57,992 bases of DNA from Actinomycetes bacterium (GCA_025360105.1 JANYCT010000058.1:1-57992), one strand, 5' to 3'; positions 8,472-17,469 are shown, numbered from the stretch's first letter. Translations and numbers: made by a program. The notes: generated from the sequence alone by a model not told the origin.

Positions 8472-10049
8472 TCAGTCGATGGTGAGCGACTTCAACGTGA
8501 GTTCGGGCTCGTCGCCCAGCAATCGTTGTAAACGGTAGATATTTTCGAACAGCGCGACCATGGATCCGTCGGCGCGCTGCAGAATGCGGATGCCGCCGAT
8601 CTGGCGCAACCGATCGGCACTGGCCTCGTCTGTGCCGCGGATGGCCTGATACGGCGAACCAGTGAGTTCGACGGGCGCGTTGAACTCACTTTCGAGTCGA
8701 TGCGCGAACACCTCGAACTGCAACTGACCCACGGCTGCGAGAACCAGTGCAGCGTCGCCCATATCGGGGTCGCGTAACACTTGCACGACGCCCTCTTCCT
8801 CGAGCACCTCGATACCGCGACGAAACTGCTTGACGCGGCTCGTGTCCTTGGGTCGGGCGTTGGTGAACAACTCGGGTGCGAAGCGGGGGATACCGGGGAA
8901 CGTGACCGGGTCGTCCTCGTACAACGTGTCGCCGAGTTGCAGGCCGTTCGCGTTAACGAGCCCTACGACGTCGCCCGGGTAGGCCTCGTCCACAGTGCTG
9001 CGCTCGGCACCGAACACCGTGGAGGCATACTTCGTGGCGAAAGGCTTGCCCGTTCGCGACACCGTCATCGTCATGCCACGATCGAAGCGGCCGCTGCAGA
9101 TACGCACGAACGCGATGCGGTCGCGGTGCGAGCGATCCATGTTTGCCTGCACCTTGAACACAAATGCTGAACATGGCGCATCAATGGGTCGCGGATTGCC
9201 ATCCACATCGGGCCGCGCAGGAGGTGCAGGCACGAGTTCCACCACGGCGTCAAGCAAGGCACGCACACCAAAGTCGGTGAGTGCCGAACCCACAAACAGC
9301 GGCGTTGACTCGCCAGCCAGAAACGAGGACAGGTCGAGGTCGGCACCGACGGCATCGAGCAACCCGCAGCCATCGATGGCCCGCTGCCACAGCACGCCTT
9401 CTTCGGCTGCCGCCTGCTCGAACGACATCTCCTCTTCGGGCGCGATCTTGCTGCCGCGAGCCATACGCGTGAAGCGGGTGAACACGCGACGGCGGCGGTC
9501 GATCACGCCACGGAAGTCACCGGCGTCACCCACCGGCCACGTAACGGGAGTTGGCCGAAGGTTGATCTTGGTTTCGATCTCGTCGAGCAGTTCGAGCGGA
9601 TCGAGACCGGGTCGATCGAACTTGTTGAGGAACGTGAGCACGGGCAGCTTGCGGGCGCGACAGACCTCAAACAACTTCAGTGTCTGTGGCTCGATGCCCT
9701 TGGCCGAGTCGAGCACCATCACGACTGCGTCGACGGCAGCGAGCACGCGATATGTGTCCTCGCTGAAATCGCGGTGACCCGGGGTGTCGAGCAGATTGAT
9801 CATGCAGTCGCGGTACTCGAACTGCATCACCGCCGAGGTGATCGAGATGCCGCGCTTTTGCTCCAGCTCCATCCAGTCGCTGGTGGCGCTGCGGCTCGCG
9901 CCCTTGGCCTTCACCGAACCGGCCTCGACCACGGCGCCCGCGTACAGCAGGAACTTTTCGGTGAGGGTGGTCTTACCGGCGTCGGGGTGGCTGATAATGG
10001 CAAACGTACGGCGCCGTCTTGCTTGGTCTGCTGCTCGTAGGTTGCTCAC
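8472..10049 (-). CDS. prfC: Peptide chain release factor 3
   Basis: A 525-residue translational GTPase. G1 is SHPDAGKTT (residues 20-28), G2 lies in the RGISIT region, G3 is LLDTPGH and G4 is NKFD, followed by the EF-Tu-like domain II and the RF3 C-terminal domain. Length matches RF3 (about 527). It recycles class I release factors from the ribosome after peptide release. The start is GTG at 10049 (codons for Ser-Asn-Leu follow) with GGAG 7 bases upstream; no in-frame ATG exists nearby. It follows the HAD gene by 45 bp on the same strand and ends 18 bp from apbE, which is convergent. Confidence 0.93.
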   Translation of the reverse strand: MSNLRAADQARRRRTFAIISHPDAGKTTLTEKFLLYAGAVVEAGSVKAKGASRSATSDWMELEQKRGISITSAVMQFEYRDCMINLLDTPGHRDFSEDTYRVLAAVDAVVMVLDSAKGIEPQTLKLFEVCRARKLPVLTFLNKFDRPGLDPLELLDEIETKINLRPTPVTWPVGDAGDFRGVIDRRRRVFTRFTRMARGSKIAPEEEMSFEQAAAEEGVLWQRAIDGCGLLDAVGADLDLSSFLAGESTPLFVGSALTDFGVRALLDAVVELVPAPPARPDVDGNPRPIDAPCSAFVFKVQANMDRSHRDRIAFVRICSGRFDRGMTMTVSRTGKPFATKYASTVFGAERSTVDEAYPGDVVGLVNANGLQLGDTLYEDDPVTFPGIPRFAPELFTNARPKDTSRVKQFRRGIEVLEEEGVVQVLRDPDMGDAALVLAAVGQLQFEVFAHRLESEFNAPVELTGSPYQAIRGTDEASADRLRQIGGIRILQRADGSMVALFENIYRLQRLLGDEPELTLKSLTID

Positions 10050-10094
10050 ATGATCTCCGGTCGCCCAACGCTATCGCCGCGACGGCGCGCTGGT

Positions 10095-10799
10095 TCAGCG
10101 ACGATCGCGAACAACGGCGATGATCTCGTGGGGATCGTCGACGATCCAACGCGCGCCGGCGCGCTGCAGCTCACCCGGGGCGGCGTAACCCCACGTAACC
10201 CCCACGCACACCAAGCCATGCTCCGCCGCACCTTCGACATCGTGGTGGCGGTCTCCCACCATGACGGCTCGATTTGGCCCAAGTTGTTCGAGCACGTACC
10301 CGAGCACGGCCGCTTTTGTGGCACGGCTCATGTCGAACGTTGCCCCTCCGATGACCTCGAAGCGATCGGTATAGCCGAAGTATTCCAGGATGCGGCGGGC
10401 CGTGAGTTCGGGCTTCGAGGTCGCGATGGCCAGGCGATAGTGATGCGCTGCCAATGAATCGAGCACCTGCTCGATGCCGGCGTACACCACGTTCGCGAAC
10501 GCGCCGACCTCCCAGTAATGCGCTCGATACGAGGTCATCAACACATCGATCTGCTCGAGCGTGAAACCCTCGGCCCGGAACGCTGTCTGCAGCGGCGGCC
10601 CAATGAATCGCACGAGATTGTCGGGGGGCGTAAAACCGGTTTCGGCGAAGGCATGATCGAGCGAGGCAAGTATGCCGGGCGCCGAATCCGACAACGTGCC
10701 GTCGAGATCGAAGATGACCGTGTCGAATGCAGGGTCGAAGCCAGCACCGGTGGCGGTGTCGAAGTCGGTTGCTGGGTCGGTGGTCGCGTGTTCGGTCAT
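10095..10799 (-). CDS. HAD-family phosphatase, phosphoglycolate-phosphatase-like
   Basis: A 234-residue HAD hydrolase: motif I FDLDGTLSDS (about residues 29-38), a cap helical region with FIGPPLQ typical of the Gph/PpaX group, motif II with ATSKPE, and motif IV VGDRHHDVEGA. The ATG at 10799 overlaps the stop of the upstream ABC permease (ATGA), so it belongs to the exporter operon by translation coupling. The frame runs on upstream but that part overlaps the permease. Likely substrates are small phosphate esters such as 2-phosphoglycolate; the link with the exporter is unexplained. Confidence 0.85.
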   Translation of the reverse strand: MTEHATTDPATDFDTATGAGFDPAFDTVIFDLDGTLSDSAPGILASLDHAFAETGFTPPDNLVRFIGPPLQTAFRAEGFTLEQIDVLMTSYRAHYWEVGAFANVVYAGIEQVLDSLAAHHYRLAIATSKPELTARRILEYFGYTDRFEVIGGATFDMSRATKAAVLGYVLEQLGPNRAVMVGDRHHDVEGAAEHGLVCVGVTWGYAAPGELQRAGARWIVDDPHEIIAVVRDRR

Positions 10800-11599
10800 T
10801 TGAGCAGCAGGAATTGCAGCCGTCGGGAGACGACCCACAGACCCGCGAAGGCCATCGTAAGGAGGAACACCACGTGTCCGACAATTCCCCACGATGCGGT
10901 GCCCGCGTTCGCGGCACGGATCAGGGCCACGCCGTGATACAGCGGCGACAACTGCACCACCCAGGCCCAGCTGCCGTACGAACTCACCGGATAGAACGTG
11001 GCCGAGAACAGGAACAGTGGCATCGTCACCGTTGGCACGAACTCGAAGTCAGTCCACGCGCGCATGTAGGTCGTGGATGCCATGCCCACTGCGGCGAACG
11101 CGAAGCCGATGAGGACGCACACCGGCAACGAGATCAGCACCCACCACGAGCTGGTGAGTCCGAGCACAGCCATGGTCATCAAGAACGCCGTCGCGTAAAG
11201 CAACCCGCGCACGAGCGCCCAACCGATCTCGCCCAGTGCCACGTCGCCGATGCCCATCGGTGTCGCCAGCACAGCGTCATAGGTGCGCGCGTACTTCAGC
11301 TTGTGGAACACGTTCATCGTGCTGTCGTACACGGCGCCGTTCATCGCGCTCGATGCCATCATCGCCGGGGCCACGAATTCGGCATATGTCAGTACGTGAT
11401 TGCCTACTGTGACATCGCCGACGAGCTTGCCGATGCCCACCCGGATCGACAGCAGATAGAAGAGCGGTTCGAAAAACCCCGAGAGTAGGATCGGCCATGT
11501 GTTGCGATAACACATCATCTGGCGCTCGAGCATTCGCTGCGGCCGCCGCGCCGCGCGAACGACGGGCGGCACGATGCGCAACAGTGGCATGGTGCTCAT
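10796..11599 (-). CDS. ABC-2 type exporter permease (second)
   Basis: A 267-residue integral membrane protein with about six hydrophobic helices and the ABC-2 family C-terminal region (LSPLYHGVALIRA). The N-terminal amphipathic stretch and the FFEPLFYLLSIRVGIG segment match NodJ/DrrB-type permeases. It is the second of two related permeases: the ATG at 11599 overlaps the first permease's stop (ATGA), and its own stop overlaps the HAD gene. Substrate is unknown; relatives export lipids, polysaccharide parts or drugs. Confidence 0.85.
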   Translation of the reverse strand: MSTMPLLRIVPPVVRAARRPQRMLERQMMCYRNTWPILLSGFFEPLFYLLSIRVGIGKLVGDVTVGNHVLTYAEFVAPAMMASSAMNGAVYDSTMNVFHKLKYARTYDAVLATPMGIGDVALGEIGWALVRGLLYATAFLMTMAVLGLTSSWWVLISLPVCVLIGFAFAAVGMASTTYMRAWTDFEFVPTVTMPLFLFSATFYPVSSYGSWAWVVQLSPLYHGVALIRAANAGTASWGIVGHVVFLLTMAFAGLWVVSRRLQFLLLK

Positions 11600-12381
11600 G
11601 CGAACAACCTGCGCTGCGCGAGCCTGCGCATCAGGAACATGCCCACCGCGGCCCACAACAACAGATACGCGATGTGTGCTAGCGCGGCCAGCGCGCCGAG
11701 CGATGAACCGGTGGCCCAGGCTCGGCAGAGCTCAACGCCGTGCCACAGCGGTGTTGTGTAACCGAACCAGCGGATCACCAGCGGTAGCTGCGACAGCGGG
11801 AAGAACGCACCGCCGAACAGGAACAGTGGCGTGATGATGAAGCGCTGGATCACCGGGAAACTCATCTCGCGGGTGCGGGTCACGCTCCACGCGGCCAGGG
11901 GCATACCGAAGGCCAGACCACTCAACATCGCTGCGGGCACCGCGGCGATGAGACCCCACGAACGCACGTCGGGGAACAGCGCCATCGCTGCGGCGACGGT
12001 GATCGCCGCGATGCCGCTGCGGAACAGGATCCACATCGCGTGGGACGCGACGATGTCGGTGGCTTCGATGGGCGTCGCCGACATCGCCTCGTATTGGCGA
12101 CCCCACATCAGCGCGTCGATCACCGGCCACATGCTCTCGATCGAGGCCACCATCATTGCCGTGGTGGCCAACAGCCCCGGCGCCACGAAGGCGACGTAGG
12201 GCAGGTTGCCAAGCGTCTGGCTGCTGGCGGGGTTCTTGTTGATGAGCGATCCGACACCCAGCCCCATCGCGAGCAGGTACAGCATCGGCTGCAGGAACGA
12301 CGTGACGATGTTCGAACGCCACACGCGCCGATACACGAGCAGCTTCCATTCGAAGACACGGAGCGACGCGGGAGTACTCAT
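11596..12381 (-). CDS. ABC-2 type exporter permease (first)
   Basis: A 261-residue membrane protein with six predicted helices, an SFLQPMLYLLAMGLGVG segment near the N-terminus and TTPLWHGVELCRA near the C-terminus, the same layout as the downstream permease. The two probably form a heterodimeric channel driven by the ATPase encoded 11 bp upstream. ATG 12381 is the clear start. Function as an exporter follows from the family; substrate unknown. Confidence 0.86.
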   Translation of the reverse strand: MSTPASLRVFEWKLLVYRRVWRSNIVTSFLQPMLYLLAMGLGVGSLINKNPASSQTLGNLPYVAFVAPGLLATTAMMVASIESMWPVIDALMWGRQYEAMSATPIEATDIVASHAMWILFRSGIAAITVAAAMALFPDVRSWGLIAAVPAAMLSGLAFGMPLAAWSVTRTREMSFPVIQRFIITPLFLFGGAFFPLSQLPLVIRWFGYTTPLWHGVELCRAWATGSSLGALAALAHIAYLLLWAAVGMFLMRRLAQRRLFA

Positions 12382-12392
12382 CGGCGTTGCAC

Positions 12393-13361
12393 CTACTCGA
12401 CCAGCGTGCGTCCGGTGAGATGCAAGAACACGTCTTCGAGCGTGCTGCGTCGCACGAGTGCGCTCTCGGGTTTCGCTCCTGCCGCAATCACACTGGCCAG
12501 CGCCTGATCGCCATCGTTGACGTACACGAGAACTCGATCGGGCAGCAGCTCATGGCGCTCGCCAAGACCTATGGCGAAGTGTTCGTTCTCGGCGTTCGCG
12601 CCCGCAGGGAATCGCAACTCGAGCACCTCGCGCGTGGCGTGCTGTTCGATCAACCGGCGTGGTGAACCCTCGGCCGCGATTCGCCCGGCATCCATCACGA
12701 CGAGGCGATCGCAGAGCTGTTCGGCCTCGTCCATGTAGTGCGTTGTGAGCACGAGGGTCACGCCCTGTTGCTTCAGGCGGTACAACCGATCCCACAAGAT
12801 GTGGCGCGCTTGGGGATCGAGCCCGGTGGTTGGTTCGTCGAGCAGCAGCAGATCGGGTTGGTTGATCAGCGAGCGGGCGATCGTGACGCGCCGCTTCATA
12901 CCGCCGCTGAGCGGTTCGACACGGCTCTTCGCGCGATCGCTGAGCTGCACGAACTCGAGCAATTCGCCCGCGCGTCGGCGAGCCTCTGCGCGGCTGAGGT
13001 CGAAGTAGCGGCCGTAGATGATGAGGTTCTCCTCGACCGTCAACTCCGAGTCGAGCGAGTCGAGCTGGGGCACCACGCCGAGGCGCTTGCGGATCTCTCG
13101 TCCGTGCGTTGCGGGGTCGAGTCCGAACAACCGCAGCGTGCCGCCGCTGATGGGCGACGTGCAGCCGATCATGCGCATCGTGCTCGACTTGCCGGCACCG
13201 TTGGGACCGAGGAAGCCAAACGCCTCGCCCGGTTGCACATCGAAGTCGATGCCGTCGACGGCAGTGAACGCGCCGAACTTCTTCACGAGACCCTCGGCGT
13301 GGATCAAGGGCTCGCGAATCCCGGGTGCCCCGGATGTGCGATGGGTCGGATTTGCAGACAT
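12393..13361 (-). CDS. ABC exporter ATP-binding protein, NodI/DrrA type
   Basis: A 322-residue ATPase. Walker A is GPNGAGKSS (about residues 54-62), the Q-loop region is followed by the signature LSGGMKRR, Walker B LLLLDEPTTGLD and the switch His in LTTHYMDE. The C-terminal 90 residues form the extra domain found in drug/lipid exporter ATPases (ending with LEDVFLHLTGR). It heads a tightly packed operon: ATPase, two permeases, HAD phosphatase, then prfC. The start at 13361 is 38 bp from the divergent GNAT start, so both promoters lie in that gap or overlap the genes. Confidence 0.9.
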   Translation of the reverse strand: MSANPTHRTSGAPGIREPLIHAEGLVKKFGAFTAVDGIDFDVQPGEAFGFLGPNGAGKSSTMRMIGCTSPISGGTLRLFGLDPATHGREIRKRLGVVPQLDSLDSELTVEENLIIYGRYFDLSRAEARRRAGELLEFVQLSDRAKSRVEPLSGGMKRRVTIARSLINQPDLLLLDEPTTGLDPQARHILWDRLYRLKQQGVTLVLTTHYMDEAEQLCDRLVVMDAGRIAAEGSPRRLIEQHATREVLELRFPAGANAENEHFAIGLGERHELLPDRVLVYVNDGDQALASVIAAGAKPESALVRRSTLEDVFLHLTGRTLVE

Positions 13362-13399
13362 GACCCTTCGACACTAACTGGCGCATAACCTTGGCGAAC

Positions 13400-13888
13400 A
13401 TGAATATTCGCCCGTTGCACCTCGACGATCTGCCCACCGTGGTGCAGCTCAACAACGCCTCGGTGCCAGCGGTCAGCGAGGCCGATATCGCCAGAATGCA
13501 GATGCTCGTCGAGCAGTCGCATCTGTCGCTGGTGGCCGAGCACGAGGGAGACGTGGTCGGTTTCTGCATCAACTTCGATCCCGGCGCCGACTACTCCAGC
13601 GTGAACTACCAGTGGTTCCGCGAACGCTACGAAGAGTTCGTGTATCTCGACCGCATCGCCGTCGCCGAGAGCGCGCGCAACATGGGTATCGGCGCCTCGC
13701 TCTACGCGGCGGTCGAGGCCCACATCGTCGGCACACCGTGGTTGTTGTGCGAGGTCAACCTCCGCCCACGAAACGAGGGGTCGCTGCGCTTTCATGACCG
13801 CATCGGCTTCGTCGAGGTCGGCCAGCAGGAAACCAATTACGGCATCCTCGTGAGCATGCTCGCCAAGGATCTCCGCTCGTGCTCTTGA
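13400..13888 (+). CDS. GNAT-family N-acetyltransferase
   Basis: A 162-residue acetyltransferase. The conserved beta4-alpha3 region with LDRIAVAESARNMGIGASLY (residues about 87-106) holds the acetyl-CoA pyrophosphate-binding R/G-x-x-x-G pattern, and the C-terminal NEGSLRFHDRIGF segment is the usual GNAT motif B. ATG 13400 is preferred over the TTG at 13391. Substrate unknown. Its last bases overlap the start of a decayed GAP-family gene. Confidence 0.85.
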   Translation: MNIRPLHLDDLPTVVQLNNASVPAVSEADIARMQMLVEQSHLSLVAEHEGDVVGFCINFDPGADYSSVNYQWFRERYEEFVYLDRIAVAESARNMGIGASLYAAVEAHIVGTPWLLCEVNLRPRNEGSLRFHDRIGFVEVGQQETNYGILVSMLAKDLRSCS

Positions 13889-14357
13889 GAGCCATCGGTG
13901 CGATGCTGCCGGCCGCATTTGCGAAGAGTTGGACGGCCGGCCTGACAGCGGTCACGGCCGCGGTGCTGCTGCTGGCCAACGGTGTCGAGGACCGCGAAAG
14001 CACCAGCGCGTCGATCATGGACTAGGTGAGAATCGCCGTTGGTCTCGCCCTCATCGCGTTGGCCGTGAAGAGGTGGCGTGGCCGCCGGCGACCGGGGCGG
14101 GTACGGCATCAGTCGCCGAACTCGGTCTCGAGAGTCACCAGGAAATGGTTGCCGCGGCGGTGTTCGTGCTGCTCGGTTCCGCCGCCGTGATTGGTGCCCT
14201 GATGGCGCACTTGGTGGGTGGCGACAAGGCGGCGGCGATGCTTGACCGGGTGAAGCAGTTCATGCTCGACTATCACGTCGTGATCATCATGGTCATCGTG
14301 TTGTTCTTCGGCGTGACGATTCTCGGCAACGGCATCAGCGGTCTCGCCCTGCGCTGA
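13879..14357 (+). pseudogene. Decayed GAP-family (Sap/LysE-like) membrane protein gene
   Basis: Three pieces of a GAP-family membrane protein are in order but in different states. Frame from 13879: an N-terminal piece (LLRAIGAMLPAAFA joined to KSWTAGLTAVTAAVLLLANG), which lacks the roughly 50 residues that normally separate these two blocks. It ends in an in-frame TAG at 14023. The same frame continues with VGLALIALAVKRWRG. Near 14100 the reading shifts to another frame, which encodes the normal C-terminus (VAELGLESHQEMVAAAVFV to GISGLALR, stop at 14355). Two internal deletions, a stop and a frameshift make this a pseudogene. Family members in mycobacteria assist glycolipid export. The open frame 13929-14357 only uses the C-terminal piece with a meaningless N-terminus. 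Confidence 0.8.
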
Positions 14358-14363
14358 ACGTCC

Positions 14364-15152
14364 CTAGGGGGTGCGGCGGTCGCGCAGGAACTGAAATCGT
14401 TCGCGGGTGTCGGCAACGTGTGCCGCGCTGATGTCGGCGAGCAGGATCGACTCGGTGCGCGCGGCGGTGGCCAAGAGTTCTCCGAGCGGATCGATGATGC
14501 GACTGTCGCCGCTGTAGCTCAGCCCGCCGCCCTCGCCGACCCGGTTGCAACCAATCACGTATGCCTGATTCTCGATGGCGCGGGCCTGCAGCAGCGACTG
14601 CCAGTGCAGGCGCCGGGCCTCTGGCCAGTTGGCGGGTACGAGATACACATCGGTCTGCTTGGCGAGTTGCCAGAACTCATCGGCAAAGCGCAGGTCGTAA
14701 CACACCAGCGGGCTGACGCGCAGCCCTTCGATGTCGATGGTGAACAACTCGTGGCCCGCACGGAAGTGCTTGTGCTCTCCGCCGTAGGTGAACGGATGGA
14801 TCTTGCGGTAGCGATGCACCACGCCCTCGGGGCTGGCGATCACAAAGCTGTTGAACGGGCGTTGATCGTCGGCGGGTGCGTCCGCAGGAATCTCGGGACA
14901 CGTGCCACCCACCCAGAGCCCATGCGTGCGGGCCTGCTCAATAATGAACTGCGACGATGGACCACCCTCGGGCTCGCCGATCGGTCGGTCGGTCACGAAC
15001 CCGGTGCTGAACGTCTCGGTGAGCAACGCGAGCTGCGCGCCCGTAGCGGCGGCGGCGGCGACCAGTGGCGCGAGGTGTTCGAAGTTGGCGTCCCGGTCGC
15101 CCCACACGATGTCGTGCTGGATCGCGGCGACGCGCACGTTGCCCGCGCTCAT
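14364..15152 (-). CDS. Nitrilase-superfamily amidohydrolase, likely omega-amidase
   Basis: A 262-residue carbon-nitrogen hydrolase with the Glu-Lys-Cys triad visible: Glu in LLTETFSTGF (about 46), Lys in YRKIHPF (about 114) and Cys in PLVCYDLRF (about 147). These surroundings match the YafV/Nit2 omega-amidase group. ATG 15152 overlaps the aminotransferase stop (ATGA). Omega-amidases hydrolyse 2-oxoglutaramate or 2-oxosuccinamate to the keto acid and ammonia, which pulls glutamine-dependent transamination forward; the coupled aminotransferase gene supports this role. Upstream extension of the frame overlaps that gene and is not used. Confidence 0.87.
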   Translation of the reverse strand: MSAGNVRVAAIQHDIVWGDRDANFEHLAPLVAAAAATGAQLALLTETFSTGFVTDRPIGEPEGGPSSQFIIEQARTHGLWVGGTCPEIPADAPADDQRPFNSFVIASPEGVVHRYRKIHPFTYGGEHKHFRAGHELFTIDIEGLRVSPLVCYDLRFADEFWQLAKQTDVYLVPANWPEARRLHWQSLLQARAIENQAYVIGCNRVGEGGGLSYSGDSRIIDPLGELLATAARTESILLADISAAHVADTRERFQFLRDRRTP

Positions 15153-16321
15153 CGCGCGAGGCCCTTCAAACGAGACACCGCGTCGTCGAGCACGTCGAGT
15201 CGCTTGCTGAACGCGAACCGCACGAGGTGTCTTCCCCGCCGTGGGTCGGTGTAGAAGACCTGATTCGGGATGGCCACCACGCTGCACATACCGGGGAGTT
15301 CGCGGCAGAACGCCATACCGTCGCCGTCGGCGCGCAGCGGGCGAATATCGACCGTCACGAAGTACGTGCCCTGCGGCCGGAACACATCGAAGCCGACCTC
15401 GACCAATCCATCGCACAGACGATCGCGTTTGGACTGCAGGTCGAGTGCGATCTCAGCGAAGTAGCTGTCGGGCAGCCGCAGACCCACAGCGATCGCAGGC
15501 TGGAACGGACCACTGCTTACGTATGTCAGGTACTGCTTCGCGGTACGTGCCGCGGCGACGAGCGCGGCTGGCCCGGTGAGCCAACCCACCTTCCAACCCG
15601 TGGTGTTGAAGGTCTTGCCACCCGACGACGCCGTGAGCGTGCGCTCGCGCATTCCCGGCAGTGTGGACAACGGGATGTGCTCGATGCCGTCGAAGGTGAG
15701 GTGTTCGTAGACCTCGTCGGTGACCACGATGAGATCGTGTTCGATGGCGATGTCGGCGATTGCCTGCAGCTCTGCACGGTTGAAGACCTTGCCCGTGGGA
15801 TTGTGTGGTGAGTTGAGCAGGATCAACTTGGTCCGCGGCGTGACCGCGGCACGCACTTCGTCGATGTCAACGCCAAACGTTGGTGGGTGCAGCGTGACGG
15901 CCTTCACCTGGCCGCCGGCCATCGCAATGCACGCCTGATAGATGTCGAACATCGGCTCGAACGTGATGACTTCGTCGCCGGCGTCGAGCAACGCCAGCAA
16001 TGCGCTGGCCAATCCCTCACTAGAACCTGCTGTAACCAACACCTCGGTGGTCGCATCGAATTCGAGACCGTAGAACCGGCGCTGGTGTTCGACGATTGCA
16101 TCGCGCAGCATCGGCACACCGATGGCGGGTGGGTACTGGTTCTGCCCGCTGTTGATCGCCGCGATCGCCGCGTCGAGCACCTCGCGTGGGCCATCGGTAT
16201 CAGGAAAACCCTGGCCGAGGTTCACCGAGTTCGTCGCCAGCGCCAGCGCCGACATCTCACCGAAGATGGTTGTACCGAAGCCCTGCAGCTTCGACGTCAG
16301 ATAAGGCACGCGGTCAGACAT
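15149..16321 (-). CDS. PLP-dependent class I/II aminotransferase (KAT/methionine aminotransferase/DapC-like)
   Basis: A 390-residue fold-type I aminotransferase. Landmarks: VNLGQGFPDTDGP near residue 33, NSPHNPTGKVFN (about 164-175), VTDEVYEHLTF, the PLP-lysine region SSGGKTFNTTGWKVGW (Lys about 233), and the C-terminal Arg in HLVRFAFSK. The group includes kynurenine/glutamine transaminase, YbdL methionine aminotransferase and the actinobacterial enzymes annotated DapC. ATG at 16321 is the start; the frame extends much farther upstream but through the cytidine deaminase region. Coupling to an omega-amidase gene favours a glutamine-using transaminase, for example for methionine salvage or keto-acid repair. 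Confidence 0.88.
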   Translation of the reverse strand: MSDRVPYLTSKLQGFGTTIFGEMSALALATNSVNLGQGFPDTDGPREVLDAAIAAINSGQNQYPPAIGVPMLRDAIVEHQRRFYGLEFDATTEVLVTAGSSEGLASALLALLDAGDEVITFEPMFDIYQACIAMAGGQVKAVTLHPPTFGVDIDEVRAAVTPRTKLILLNSPHNPTGKVFNRAELQAIADIAIEHDLIVVTDEVYEHLTFDGIEHIPLSTLPGMRERTLTASSGGKTFNTTGWKVGWLTGPAALVAAARTAKQYLTYVSSGPFQPAIAVGLRLPDSYFAEIALDLQSKRDRLCDGLVEVGFDVFRPQGTYFVTVDIRPLRADGDGMAFCRELPGMCSVVAIPNQVFYTDPRRGRHLVRFAFSKRLDVLDDAVSRLKGLAR

Positions 16322-16368
16322 CAAACAGATCGTAGAGGAACAGCGCTGGCCCCGCGTGGGTGAGCAGC

Positions 16369-16767
16369 TCAGTGCAGGTGATCGGGCCCGAACGAGTACG
16401 GCAACAGTTCTTCGAGTGTGAAGGTGGCGCGCACACCGTTGCGGTCGGATGCGTAGATGGGCACGTCGAGCTCGGCGAACTCGCGGATCCGCTGACGGCA
16501 ACCCCCGCAGCACGTGCCGAGTACGTCGCCGTCGCACACGGTCAGCACGGCTGCGATCTTCAACTCGCCCGCTGACACCATCGCGCCGATGGCGTTGGCT
16601 TCGGCGCAGGCGCCCTGCGGATAGGCGGCGTTCTCTACGTTGCAGCCGGCAAAGATCTTGCCGGTGCTGGTGAGAATCGCGGCGCCTACCTTGTAGTGCG
16701 AATACGGCGCGTGTGCGTTCTGTTGCACGGCCACGGCTGCGGCATGAAGCTCTGCGATGCGGTCCAT
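16369..16767 (-). CDS. cdd: Cytidine deaminase
   Basis: A 132-residue zinc deaminase of the tetrameric type. The zinc and catalytic residues are in CAEANAIG (Cys53-Ala-Glu55) and CCGGCRQ (Cys86 and Cys89). The PYSHYKVGAA segment near residue 21 and CNVENAAY are the usual substrate-pocket motifs. It converts cytidine and deoxycytidine to uridine forms in pyrimidine salvage. It starts 9 bp after the CPBP protease gene on the same strand. Confidence 0.93.
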   Translation of the reverse strand: MDRIAELHAAAVAVQQNAHAPYSHYKVGAAILTSTGKIFAGCNVENAAYPQGACAEANAIGAMVSAGELKIAAVLTVCDGDVLGTCCGGCRQRIREFAELDVPIYASDRNGVRATFTLEELLPYSFGPDHLH

Positions 16768-16776
16768 ACGCCGACC

Positions 16777-17469
16777 CTAACGGGCCACGAACCACGCCAC
16801 GGTGAAGGCCACGGAGTTCGTGGCCACATGGGCGAGCGCGGGAGCGATGAGGCTTCGTGAGCGCAACCTGAGCCAGCAGAACGCGATGCCTGCTGCCGTG
16901 GTGGCGAGCACGGTGCCGGCGATGCCGGCCGCCGACGAACTCCATGTGCCGGGGATGTGCCACACACCAAACAGCGCGCACACGGCGACTACGGCCCACG
17001 TTGTGGGCATGATCCGTCGGAGTAGCGCGAGCAAGACACCACGGAACGCAAGTTCTTCGAGCGCCACGGTGGCCAACGGGATCACGATCAGAACCTTCAC
17101 GAGCAACGCGCCGACGCTCACATCGGCGCGGTCATCGGCGAAGATCGACGCGTCCGGGGCAATCAACGCCGCCGCCACGATCACCGCGCTGATGCCGGCG
17201 AACGCAGCGCCGCCCCAGACAAGCCCTGACCGCACATCGGCGCGCGCCAGCCCGAGTTCCTTGGCGGTGACATCCGACGCACCCGCGATGGCGACGAGAA
17301 CGATCAGGAGCGCAACGTTGAAGTAGTTGTCCGCATCACCGTGGATCCAAACGCTGCGTACGATGTCGGCGACCGCGAGCGCGGCGACGCTCAGTATGAG
17401 CAGCGCCACCGAGCGCCGTGTATCGAAGGTTTCGTCGGCGTTGCCGACCGTGTCATTCGCAGACGTCAT
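16777..17469 (-). CDS. CPBP-family intramembrane metalloprotease
   Basis: A 230-residue membrane protein with about seven hydrophobic helices. The CPBP (Abi/CAAX protease) motifs are present: EELAFRG (Glu-Glu and Arg about residues 143-148), FGVWHIPG, and HVATNSVAF near the C-terminus. The ATG at 17469 overlaps the stop of the upstream hydrolase gene by one base (TGATG). Bacterial members cut membrane-bound substrates or take part in bacteriocin self-immunity; which one applies here is unknown. Confidence 0.87.
   Translation of the reverse strand: MTSANDTVGNADETFDTRRSVALLILSVAALAVADIVRSVWIHGDADNYFNVALLIVLVAIAGASDVTAKELGLARADVRSGLVWGGAAFAGISAVIVAAALIAPDASIFADDRADVSVGALLVKVLIVIPLATVALEELAFRGVLLALLRRIMPTTWAVVAVCALFGVWHIPGTWSSSAAGIAGTVLATTAAGIAFCWLRLRSRSLIAPALAHVATNSVAFTVAWFVAR

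Noticed and set aside
16774-16779. TAGGGT as a leaderless promoter for cdd
   Set aside because: It includes the stop codon of the upstream gene and is likely a chance match within an operon.
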